Assembly (NCBI RefSeq): GCF_003697165.2
Contig: NZ_CP033092.2
Location: 4,464,001 to 4,528,000, forward strand
DNA length: 64,000 bases
Source of the DNA: Escherichia coli DSM 30083 = JCM 1649 = ATCC 11775
Lineage (GTDB): Bacteria; Pseudomonadota; Gammaproteobacteria; Enterobacterales; Enterobacteriaceae
Reading direction: 5' to 3'
Under the pieces are notes generated by a model. It was not told the origin of the DNA, ran no database searches, and saw nothing but the letters and a program-made list of their open reading frames with translations. The translations under genes and the position numbers were made by a program. Every line of letters begins with the position of its first letter. Position 1 is the first letter of the stretch. Positions 7,518-15,549 of the stretch are shown piece after piece.

Positions 7518-9338
7518 ATGAAAATATCGTGGAATTATATATTTAAGAACAAATGGCGATTTCACATTACAAGCATTTCACTTTTTCTTATCATGCTCGC
7601 GGTTTCAATCGCTTTTTTGCACTTGCGTTTTAATACCTTGTCCGGTACCGATAAAATGCGGCTTGAAATGTATAAGTCCACATTATATTCCACCATCGAG
7701 CAATTTTATGTTTTACCCTATATGCTCTCAACAGACCATATCATCCGTCAGGCGGTAATTACGCCTGACGATATGACGTCCAGCGAACTCAATCAACGAA
7801 TTGCACATTTCAATACTCAACTCAAAACCGCAGCAATATTTATTCTGGATACCCAAGGTAAGGCCATCGCTTCTAGCAACTGGCAGGACCCCGGCAGCTA
7901 TGTAGGGCAAAATTATAGCTATCGCCCCTATTATAAACACGCCATGTCTGGCTTAAATGGACGCTTTTACGGTATTGGTAGCACTACAAATACACCGGGA
8001 TTCTTCCTCTCTACAAGTATAAAAGATAAAGGAAAAATTGTCGGTGTTGTAGTAGTAAAAATAAGTCTTAATGAAATTGAAAAAGCATGGGCCGAAGGTC
8101 CTGAAAATATTATCGTGAATGATGAACATGGGATTATATTTTTAAGTTCAAAATCGCCATGGCGAATGCGAACACTGCAACCGTTACCTGTTCAGGCAAA
8201 ACAAAAACTACAATCTACCCGTCAATATAGTCTCGACAATCTTTTACCGGCGGATTATTATCCCTGTTATACCGTGAGCAATTTTACTTTCCTGAAAGAT
8301 AAAAAAGAACAACTCTGTTTATTCCCGCAATATTATACGCAACAAATAGCCATTCCAGAATTTAACTGGAAAATGACAATTATGGTCCCCTTAGATAACC
8401 TGTACTGGTCATGGGCTATTTCGTTAGTCATTACACTAATTATTTACCTGCTGTTTTTGTTATTTATTAAATACTGGAGAATGCGATCTCATGCACAACA
8501 ATTATTAACACTGGCGAATGAAACATTAGAAAAACAGGTTAAAGAGCGTACATCTGCCCTGGAATTGATCAATCAAAAATTAATACAGGAGATAAAAGAG
8601 CGCAGTCAGGCTGAACAAGTATTACAAATTACGCGTAGTGAACTGGCAGAGTCCAGCAAACTGGCGGCGCTTGGACAGATGGCAACCGAAATTGCCCATG
8701 AACAAAATCAACCGTTAGCCGCCATTCACGCACTTACTGATAACGCGCGTACTATGCTAAAAAAAGAGATGTATCCGCAGGTTGAACAGAATCTGAAACA
8801 CATTATTTCAGTGATTGAGCGGATGACGCAGCTCATTTCCGAACTTAAAGCATTTGCCTCGCGCCATCGCGTACCTAAAGGTTCTGCCGATGTCATCAAA
8901 GTGATGTATAGCGCCGTGGCGTTACTTAATCACAGCATGGAGAAAAATAACATTGAGCGACGAATAAAAGCCCCATCCATGCCGTTATTTGTCAATTGCG
9001 ATGAGCTCGGTCTTGAACAGATATTCAGTAATTTAATTAGCAACGCCTTAGATTCTATGGAAGGTAGCTCTTACAAACGACTGGATATCGCCATTCGCCA
9101 GGCAAATAACAAAGTTATTATTACCATTAAAGACAGCGGTGGCGGTTTTGCACCTGAAGTTGTCGATCGCATATTTGAACCATTTTTTACCACTAAACGT
9201 AGAGGAATGGGGTTGGGACTGGCAATAGTCAGCGAAATTGTCCGAAATTCGAACGGCGCACTCCACGCCAGTAATCATCCTGAAGGCGGCGCAGTAATGA
9301 CATTAACCTGGCCTGAATGGGGAGAAGAACATGAATAA
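7518..9338 (+). CDS. kguS: KguS-type membrane sensor histidine kinase (2-oxoglutarate utilisation)
   Basis: A 606-residue DctB-like sensor kinase. A membrane helix at about 16-36 is followed by a periplasmic double-Cache-like region (37-295), a second helix (297-318) and a coiled coil (330-375). The HisKA domain has phospho-acceptor His394 in AHEQNQPLA. The HATPase_c domain has its N-box at 502-511, G1 DSGGGF at 539-544 and G2 GMGLGLAI at 563-570. The gene is visibly AT-richer than its neighbours, a sign of transfer. It overlaps kguR by 8 bases. Gene content matches the KguS/KguR locus I recall from uropathogenic E. coli CFT073, so the 2-oxoglutarate ligand is inferred from that knowledge. 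Confidence 0.85.
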   Translation: MKISWNYIFKNKWRFHITSISLFLIMLAVSIAFLHLRFNTLSGTDKMRLEMYKSTLYSTIEQFYVLPYMLSTDHIIRQAVITPDDMTSSELNQRIAHFNTQLKTAAIFILDTQGKAIASSNWQDPGSYVGQNYSYRPYYKHAMSGLNGRFYGIGSTTNTPGFFLSTSIKDKGKIVGVVVVKISLNEIEKAWAEGPENIIVNDEHGIIFLSSKSPWRMRTLQPLPVQAKQKLQSTRQYSLDNLLPADYYPCYTVSNFTFLKDKKEQLCLFPQYYTQQIAIPEFNWKMTIMVPLDNLYWSWAISLVITLIIYLLFLLFIKYWRMRSHAQQLLTLANETLEKQVKERTSALELINQKLIQEIKERSQAEQVLQITRSELAESSKLAALGQMATEIAHEQNQPLAAIHALTDNARTMLKKEMYPQVEQNLKHIISVIERMTQLISELKAFASRHRVPKGSADVIKVMYSAVALLNHSMEKNNIERRIKAPSMPLFVNCDELGLEQIFSNLISNALDSMEGSSYKRLDIAIRQANNKVIITIKDSGGGFAPEVVDRIFEPFFTTKRRGMGLGLAIVSEIVRNSNGALHASNHPEGGAVMTLTWPEWGEEHE

Positions 9339-10689
9339 TAAATCCAGTGAAATTACTATAGTTTATATTGAGGATAGTGACGATGTACGTTTTGCCTGTG
9401 AACAAACGCTCACGCTGGCTGGTTATCGTGTTATTTCCTGTTGCGATGCAGAACACAGTATTCCCCTTATTCAAAGTCAAGCCAACATTATTATACTGAC
9501 CGATGTCAGGTTACCTGGAATATCAGGACTAGAGCTCCTCAGTTACATCAACGAAATGGATAGCAAAATTCCGGTTATTTTAATTACCGGACACGGTGAC
9601 GTGGAAATGGCGGTGGATGCCATGCGTAATGGTGCATTCGATTTCATTGAGAAACCAAGTAGCTCAGATAAATTATTGAGTATTATTGCCAGAGCGGTAG
9701 AAAAACGGCGATTGGTTTTAGAAAATCAGCAATTACTGGCGAATCTGCAACAGGAAAATGGCCCGGTGCTGATTGGTCGTAGTCCGCAGATGCAACAACT
9801 GCGTAAAATGATCCTTAATGTCGCAGATACCGGTGCCGATGTCCTTATTTATGGTGAAACAGGTTGTGGTAAAGAAGTCGTCGCCAGAATGCTGCATCAC
9901 TGGAGTACCCGCCGTCAGGGGCAGTTTGTTGCCTTAAACTGTGCAGGCTTACCAGAAACGTTGTTTGAAAGCGAAATATTTGGTCATGAGGCGGGCGCAT
10001 TTACCGGTGCGGTTAAAAAGCGTATTGGAAAAATTGAACATGCAAATGGTGGTACGTTATTTCTCGATGAAATAGAGGGAATGCCATCAGGAATGCAGGT
10101 AAAACTGCTACGTGTATTGCAGGAAAGAACCATTGAACGATTAGGTGCCAATCAATTAATTCCGGTGAATTGCCGTGTTATTGCAGCGACCAAGGAAGAT
10201 TTACTGCGTCGCAGCGAAGAACATCTGTTTCGTCTCGATCTCTATTATCGTCTGAATGTGGTTAGCTTGAATATTCCACCTCTACGCCAGCGACGAGAAG
10301 ATATCCCTGAACTGTTTTACTGGTTCGCCAGTCAGGCGGCACAAAAATATAATCGTCCTCTGCCTGATATTTCTCCCATGTTACTGGCCTGGTTGCAATC
10401 ACAAAGTTGGCCTGGCAATGTACGTGAACTTAAACACAATGCAGAGCGTTTTGTTCTCGGTTTACTGACCCACCACCAGCCAGTGCCAATGACTCAGCAA
10501 GAAGAGAGTGGCCTTACCGCCTGCATTGATGCTTTCGAGAAAAAGTTAATCGAAGATATGCTGCGACAAACGGAAGGCCAAGTCAGTTTGACAGCGCGGC
10601 TATTACAGCTGCCGCGCAAGACTTTATATGACAAACTCAACAAACATCAGATTCAACCGCAAGTTTATCGACCAGAATCATCCAGCTAA
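9331..10689 (+). CDS. kguR: KguR-type sigma54-dependent response regulator
   Basis: A 452-residue NtrC/DctD-class activator. The receiver domain (about 8-125) has phospho-acceptor Asp58 and Lys108. The AAA+ domain (about 147-380) has Walker A GETGCGKE at 175-182, the sigma54-contact loop GAFTGA at 222-227 and Walker B at 241-249. A Fis-type helix-turn-helix occupies about 415-440. The intact GAFTGA loop predicts that it opens sigma54 promoters; two good candidates face the adjacent operons (13303-13318 and 20947-20963). Its 3' end overlaps the convergent LDH2-family gene by 12 bases, leaving no room for a terminator. Confidence 0.88.
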   Translation: MNNKSSEITIVYIEDSDDVRFACEQTLTLAGYRVISCCDAEHSIPLIQSQANIIILTDVRLPGISGLELLSYINEMDSKIPVILITGHGDVEMAVDAMRNGAFDFIEKPSSSDKLLSIIARAVEKRRLVLENQQLLANLQQENGPVLIGRSPQMQQLRKMILNVADTGADVLIYGETGCGKEVVARMLHHWSTRRQGQFVALNCAGLPETLFESEIFGHEAGAFTGAVKKRIGKIEHANGGTLFLDEIEGMPSGMQVKLLRVLQERTIERLGANQLIPVNCRVIAATKEDLLRRSEEHLFRLDLYYRLNVVSLNIPPLRQRREDIPELFYWFASQAAQKYNRPLPDISPMLLAWLQSQSWPGNVRELKHNAERFVLGLLTHHQPVPMTQQEESGLTACIDAFEKKLIEDMLRQTEGQVSLTARLLQLPRKTLYDKLNKHQIQPQVYRPESSS

Positions 10690-11751
10690 TGCTGATTCCT
10701 GAGGATGTAACCCCAAATCGATACCTTTGCGGGCGTAATGTTCAACTATCCAGGACCAGAATGATACCGGGATCGTAATCATCTTCGCATTGCGTTCCCG
10801 GTTGGCAGCTTCTGGCATACCGGGGTAAATCACCGGATTGCCGCCAGGTTGAGGCTGCGTAGCTAACAGATAATCCGCAAAGAACTGCCCTTTCTCCCCT
10901 GCCAGATCGGTGAATTGATCAGGATCGATAATCAACGCAAAAAGATGATTATGCGCAGATCCATCCGTCTGATGATCTTCGGCGATCGTGTCACCACCAG
11001 ATAAGATCCCCGCCATCATTTCAATCATCAGTGCCAGGCCAAATCCTTTATGCTCACCAAATGGCAGTAACGCCCCTGGAGGATTGCTGAATAACACCCC
11101 AGGATCATTGCTTGGATTCCCCTGTGCATCGATCAATTGTCCCGGCGCGGCCTGCTTCCCGGTGGACGACATTACCCGTGCTTTATTTAGCGCCATGCTA
11201 CTGGTGGCAAAATCAACCAGAATCGGCGGACGCCCATCACTGAACGGCCAGGCAAAGCAGAAAGGGTTAGTGGTCATACGCGGTTCCGCACCGCCCCACG
11301 GGGCGACCAGTGCCGGACGCCCGGTGACGTTACTCATGGCCAGCATCGCCAGGCCTTGATCAGCAACCATTTGCCCGTAATGCCCCATACGCCCTAAATG
11401 ATGCGCATGGCACAACGTTAACAGGCAAAAACCGCGGTGTTTTGCTTGTTCGATGGCAGCATTTACCGCCACTTTTCCGGCGTGTTGACCAAAGCCATTG
11501 TGGGCATGAAAACGTTGTAAATTACCTTCACTTGTTAAGCATTCCGGGCGGGCATTCGCGGTTACATCGCCACGAGCGATATTTTCCAGATATTTCGGTA
11601 GCAGCGTGACGCCGTGGCTGGCAAAGCCATAACGTTCCGCTTCAATCATATGTTCCGCCACATCCTGAGCGATATCGGCATCACAGCCATTAAGTTCCAG
11701 CAGCCCGGCAGCTAACCAACGCACTTTTTCAACAGCAATTTGTAATGACAT
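10678..11751 (-). CDS. Malate/L-lactate dehydrogenase family (LDH2/YlbC type)
   Basis: A 357-residue NAD(P)-dependent dehydrogenase of the LDH2/MDG2 family, unrelated to classical MDH. Family features include HAHHLGRMGHYG, TTNPFCFAWP, FATSSMA and GEHKGFGLALMIEMMAG. The start ATG at 11751 has an AGGAAA ribosome site; a longer frame to 11889 would run into the transporter gene. It lies 11 bases after the DASS transporter stop and forms a two-gene operon with it. It probably oxidises a 2-hydroxy acid such as malate or 2-hydroxyglutarate, or reduces the oxo acid. The exact substrate is not visible. Confidence 0.85.
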   Translation of the reverse strand: MSLQIAVEKVRWLAAGLLELNGCDADIAQDVAEHMIEAERYGFASHGVTLLPKYLENIARGDVTANARPECLTSEGNLQRFHAHNGFGQHAGKVAVNAAIEQAKHRGFCLLTLCHAHHLGRMGHYGQMVADQGLAMLAMSNVTGRPALVAPWGGAEPRMTTNPFCFAWPFSDGRPPILVDFATSSMALNKARVMSSTGKQAAPGQLIDAQGNPSNDPGVLFSNPPGALLPFGEHKGFGLALMIEMMAGILSGGDTIAEDHQTDGSAHNHLFALIIDPDQFTDLAGEKGQFFADYLLATQPQPGGNPVIYPGMPEAANRERNAKMITIPVSFWSWIVEHYARKGIDLGLHPQESALAG

Positions 11752-11762
11752 CGTTGGTTTCC

Positions 11763-13262
11763 TCACATTAGACCTAAAATTTTCCACCAGGTGGCGGCAA
11801 ACAGTAGCAACAACAGGTAGCCGATTACCGTCAGGTACAGTCCCACACGGGTAAACTGGCGTGGCGTGAAGGTATCCGTACCCATACACACCATATTTTG
11901 TGGCGCGTTAATCGGCAGGATGAAGCCAAAACTGACACTGAAGGCGAGCAGAATGGTCATGCCGACCGGGTTAACGCCGAGTTCTGGCGGCAGACTGCTT
12001 AACAGGCTAATCAGGATGGGCAGCAATGCGGCAGTTAGCGCAGTGGCACTGGCAAACCCCAGGTGAATAATTATCAAGAAAGCGGCGAGAATCGCGAAGA
12101 TGGCTAATGATGGCAAGCCATCAAGACCAAAACCTTTCACCACATAGTTCGCCATCCATGAAGCTGCCTGCGTATCAAGCAGCGTGGACCCCAGGCTGAT
12201 ACCAATACCAAACATCAGCAACGTGCCCCACTGCACACGTTTTTCGACCTCTTTCCAGCTCATTACACCGATGCCTGGCAGCAACATAATCGCCAGTCCG
12301 GCAAGGGTGACAGAGGTGGTATCAATACTGTGTAATTTTCCGCCAGTAGACCAAAAGAGCAGTAACAATAGCGAAATACCGATCAAGCGTTTTTCTTTAC
12401 CGGTGGTTGGCCCTAACTCTGCGAGTGCTTTTTTAATGGCCTCGCTCCCCCCTTCAACAGCTTCCGTTTCTGGCGGCAACAATTTACGTGCGAGGAAATA
12501 GAGGATCACCGACATGGTGAGGCTCCAGGGCGCGCCCGCTAACAGCCAGTCAAGCCAGCTGACAGAATGCCCGGCGCCGAAAGTTTTATTGATAAAACCG
12601 ATAGAAAGCAGGTTTTGCGCCGCCGAAGTTTGAATACCAACGTTCCAGATACTGGTCGCCTGGGCGATAACAATCATCATTGACGCCGCTAAACGTGAAT
12701 GTTTATCCACCTTAAATGCCGCAATGACCCCCATCATAATCGGCACCACGCAAGCCGTACGGGCAGTGGCACTGGGTACAACCAGGCTCAGGACGATGGT
12801 CACCACAATGGCACCGATAATAATGCTGCGGCTGCTGGCACCTATTTTCGACATAGTAAACAGCGCAATGCGTTTATCCAGCCCGGTAATGGTCATTGCC
12901 GCCGCGATAAACATTGCTGCTGCCACCAGCGCCAGAGCAGAATTAGAAAAACCCGACAGAGTCATTTTCAGCGCTTTCGCGGTGCCAAGGATCGTGTCCG
13001 GGTGATTCATATCCGGGGCAAAACCAACCATAAAGATAATCAGTGCGGAAATAACAATTGCACTGGCGGTGTAATCCATCGCTTCGCTGATCCAGACAAT
13101 AATGGCAAACACCAGAATGGCGATCATATTTTGTCCGGCGACGGGCAAGGTATCGCCCAGTGGCAGAAGGGTAATAATAATTCCGGCAATGATCGCCAAC
13201 CACAGGCCGGGATTAGGGATAATTCGACGCTTTTGTGGTGCGCCATGGGATATTGATGACAT
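11763..13262 (-). CDS. DASS-family (SLC13-like) di/oxo-acid transporter
   Basis: A 499-residue polytopic membrane protein with roughly 12-14 hydrophobic segments. It shows the divalent-anion:sodium symporter features TARTACVVPIMMGV and, near the C-terminus, SFGFILPINAPQNMVCMGT. Bacterial members carry malate, succinate, 2-oxoglutarate or tartrate. The chosen ATG at 13262 follows a GAGG ribosome site; the GTG six bases upstream overlaps that site. A sigma54 promoter lies 41-56 bases upstream. The context predicts uptake of 2-oxoglutarate or a related C4/C5 acid under KguR control. Confidence 0.87.
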   Translation of the reverse strand: MSSISHGAPQKRRIIPNPGLWLAIIAGIIITLLPLGDTLPVAGQNMIAILVFAIIVWISEAMDYTASAIVISALIIFMVGFAPDMNHPDTILGTAKALKMTLSGFSNSALALVAAAMFIAAAMTITGLDKRIALFTMSKIGASSRSIIIGAIVVTIVLSLVVPSATARTACVVPIMMGVIAAFKVDKHSRLAASMMIVIAQATSIWNVGIQTSAAQNLLSIGFINKTFGAGHSVSWLDWLLAGAPWSLTMSVILYFLARKLLPPETEAVEGGSEAIKKALAELGPTTGKEKRLIGISLLLLLFWSTGGKLHSIDTTSVTLAGLAIMLLPGIGVMSWKEVEKRVQWGTLLMFGIGISLGSTLLDTQAASWMANYVVKGFGLDGLPSLAIFAILAAFLIIIHLGFASATALTAALLPILISLLSSLPPELGVNPVGMTILLAFSVSFGFILPINAPQNMVCMGTDTFTPRQFTRVGLYLTVIGYLLLLLFAATWWKILGLM

Positions 13263-13302
13263 ATTCACCTCATTGTGAAAAATAAAAAACCTGCCTGGCT
13301 AT

Positions 13303-13318
13303 TGCAGGAGCTATGCCA
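13303..13318 (-). promoter_or_regulatory. Candidate sigma54 promoter of the DASS-LDH2 operon
   Basis: The minus strand reads TGGCATAGCTCCTGCA. The invariant GG (-24, at 13316-13317) and GC (-12, at 13304-13305) have the required spacing, and TGGCA and TGCA flank them as in the consensus. Predicted transcription starts near 13292, about 30 bases before the transporter ATG. Confidence 0.75.
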
Positions 13319-13380
13319 TCTTTAATTTTTTAATAACGCTTTGTTATTTAATGAGTTAGCTATTTATCCTTTTTATTTTA

Positions 13381-13398
13381 TGCGCGGTTTTCCGCACA
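13381..13398. promoter_or_regulatory. Candidate KguR enhancer (inverted repeat) upstream of the DASS promoter
   Basis: TGCGCGGTTTTCCGCACA is an 18-bp inverted repeat with 6 of 7 arm positions paired and a GCGG-N4-CCGC core. It is centred about 100 bases upstream of the predicted sigma54 start, the usual place for an activator site. It resembles the inverted repeats bound by DctD-type regulators, from memory of that family. Confidence 0.55.
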
Positions 13399-13431
13399 GT
13401 TATTAAAAGATGATTCCCTTACCACACAGAT

Positions 13432-13457
13432 AAAAAAAGGGAGCGATATGCTCCCTT
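13432..13457 (-). terminator. Terminator of the sucABCD-like operon
   Basis: On the minus strand, AAGGGAGC-ATATC-GCTCCCTT is followed by a run of T (A residues at 13432-13438 on the plus strand). It lies 17 bases past the sucD-like stop codon and separates the big operon from the DASS operon, which therefore needs its own promoter. Confidence 0.9.
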
Positions 13458-13473
13458 GATATTCATTTATGGA

Positions 13474-14346
13474 TTACTTAATAACATTCCATAACGTTTC
13501 GCCAAGCAACGCCGGGTTTCTTGTCCATGCCATGCCTGCTTTATCGAACGCACGGAATTTATCCTCTGCACTGCCGCTACCGCCAGAAATAATGGCTCCG
13601 GCGTGCCCCATGCGTTTTCCTTTTGGTGCAGTAACACCGGCAATATAACCTACGACCGGTTTATTCATTTCATGACGAATAAATTCCGCAGCCCGTTCTT
13701 CCGCATTACCACCAATTTCACCGATCATAATTACCGCGTCTGTTTGCGGATCATTTTCGAATAAACGCAGCGCATCAATAAAGTTAGTCCCCGGAACCGG
13801 ATCGCCGCCAATACCAATACAGGTGGATTGCCCAAGTCCCAGCGCCGTGGTTTGCGCTACAGCTTCGTAGGTTAATGTACCGGAGCGGGAAACAATCCCA
13901 ATACGCCCTGGGCGGTGGATTTCACCAGGCATAATCCCGATTTTGCACTCGCCCGGCGTGATAACTCCTGGGCAGTTTGGCCCAATCAGCCGCACATCCG
14001 GGTGGCAGTCAAGCAGCCGACGAACTTTCACCATATCCAGTGTCGGTACACCTTCAGTGATCACCACAACCAATTTGACGCCAGCTTCAATAGCCTCAAC
14101 AACAGAATCCAGCACAAACGGTGCAGGCACATAAATCACGCTGGCATCAGCCTCAGTTTGTCGCATCGCTTCTTTCATTGAATCAAAAACCGGGCGATCC
14201 AGATGCCGTTGCCCGCCCTTACCTGGCGTCACTCCACCCACAATCTGCGTGCCATACGCAATAGCCTGCTCTGTATGAAATGTGCCGTTTTTGCCGGTAA
14301 TGCCCTGCACCAGTACCCGCGTGTGTTTGTTGATCAAAACGCTCAT
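13474..14346 (-). CDS. Second succinyl-CoA synthetase alpha subunit (SucD-like)
   Basis: A 290-residue paralogue of SucD. The N-terminal CoA-binding Rossmann domain shows VLVQGITGKNGTFHTEQA. The phosphohistidine is His248 in GHAGAIISGG. Together with the beta subunit it makes ATP (or GTP) from succinyl-CoA by substrate-level phosphorylation. It lies 12 bases after the sucC-like stop and is the last gene of the five-gene operon. The housekeeping sucCD operon is elsewhere on an E. coli chromosome, so this is an extra copy dedicated to the island. Confidence 0.9.
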   Translation of the reverse strand: MSVLINKHTRVLVQGITGKNGTFHTEQAIAYGTQIVGGVTPGKGGQRHLDRPVFDSMKEAMRQTEADASVIYVPAPFVLDSVVEAIEAGVKLVVVITEGVPTLDMVKVRRLLDCHPDVRLIGPNCPGVITPGECKIGIMPGEIHRPGRIGIVSRSGTLTYEAVAQTTALGLGQSTCIGIGGDPVPGTNFIDALRLFENDPQTDAVIMIGEIGGNAEERAAEFIRHEMNKPVVGYIAGVTAPKGKRMGHAGAIISGGSGSAEDKFRAFDKAGMAWTRNPALLGETLWNVIK

Positions 14347-14358
14347 CTTAACCTCCTG

Positions 14359-15528
14359 TTAATTCAGTAACGCAATGATGCGTTTAGCGGCATCATCCAG
14401 AGAATTGACGGCTTCCACCGTCAGGCCACTTTCTGCCAGTAACCGCTGCCCTTCGGCAGCGTTATTACCGGAGAGACGCACCACGACAGGCAGGGTGATA
14501 CGGGCCTCATTCAGAGCATGAATAATGGCTCTGGCGATCATGTCGCAACGGACAATCCCACCAAAAATATTAACCAGAATGGCTTTCACTTTGCTGTCGG
14601 AAACAATCAGCCGAAAGGCTTCACTGACGCGCTCCTGGGTTGCGCCACCGCCAACATCCAGGAAGTTTGCGGGTTGTTCACCGTATAGCTTGATGATGTC
14701 CATGGTTGCCATAGCCAGCCCTGCACCATTGACCATGCAGCCGATATTTCCGTCCAGCGAGACATAATTAAGATCAAGCTTCGCTGCCTGGCTTTCGCGT
14801 GGATCTTCCTGGGTTTCATCACGTAGCACCTGGAGTTCCGGGTGACGATACAGCGCGTTATCATCCAGCGATACTTTCGCGTCTGCACACATAAATTCGC
14901 CCGTTTCCCGCAACACCAGAGGGTTAATTTCCAGCAGGGCGAAATCCAGTTCGTTAAAGGCTTTCCACGCCTGATTAACCAGGCGACTAAAGGTAGCAAA
15001 TAGCCCGTGTTCCAGTTGCAGAACAGCAAACATTTCGCGGATATGGCAAGGCTGCACGCCTGTCAGTGGATCAATGCTGACACTGCTGATTTTCTCCGGT
15101 GTCTCATGGGCGACTTTTTCAATTTCCACACCACCTTCCGGGCTGACAATAAACGTGACCCGCTGGCTTTCACGATCCACCACCATGCCAAAATAGAGTT
15201 CCTGGCGTACCGGATAGATGTTTTCGCACAGCAAAATACTGCTGACATACTGCCCTTCTGGCCCGGTCTGATAAGTCACCAGTTGCGATCCCAACATTTG
15301 CTGTACAAAAGCCTGTGCTTCCGGCAGCTGCTTAAGCACTTTTACGCCGCCAGCTTTACCGCGCCCACCAGCATGTACCTGCGCTTTAAGTACCGCGCCT
15401 TTACTCGGGCAAGCAATATGTTGCCAGGCATCTGCCAGTTGCGAAATCTGTTGGATGGCTATCTCTTTTGGACACGGCATCCCCATGCCAGCCAGTAACG
15501 ATTTGGCCTGATACTCATGTAAATTCAT
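14359..15528 (-). CDS. Second succinyl-CoA synthetase beta subunit (SucC-like)
   Basis: A 389-residue ATP-grasp protein of normal SucC length (388 in K-12). It begins MNLHEYQAKSLLAGMG. The nucleotide-binding lysine region QVHAGGRGKAGGVK and the C-terminal ligase features NIFGGIVRCDMIA are visible. It lies 21 bases after the lpd-like stop and 12 bases before sucD-like, so the two subunits are made together. Residue-level divergence from K-12 SucC is evident, as expected for an acquired paralogue. Confidence 0.9.
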   Translation of the reverse strand: MNLHEYQAKSLLAGMGMPCPKEIAIQQISQLADAWQHIACPSKGAVLKAQVHAGGRGKAGGVKVLKQLPEAQAFVQQMLGSQLVTYQTGPEGQYVSSILLCENIYPVRQELYFGMVVDRESQRVTFIVSPEGGVEIEKVAHETPEKISSVSIDPLTGVQPCHIREMFAVLQLEHGLFATFSRLVNQAWKAFNELDFALLEINPLVLRETGEFMCADAKVSLDDNALYRHPELQVLRDETQEDPRESQAAKLDLNYVSLDGNIGCMVNGAGLAMATMDIIKLYGEQPANFLDVGGGATQERVSEAFRLIVSDSKVKAILVNIFGGIVRCDMIARAIIHALNEARITLPVVVRLSGNNAAEGQRLLAESGLTVEAVNSLDDAAKRIIALLN

Positions 15529-15549
15529 ATATTCCCTCAGTGGTATGTG

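Noticed and set aside
12699..13256. 185-codon open frame opposite the DASS transporter
   Set aside because: Extremely rich in His, Asn and Arg, as expected for the antisense of hydrophobic membrane-protein codons.
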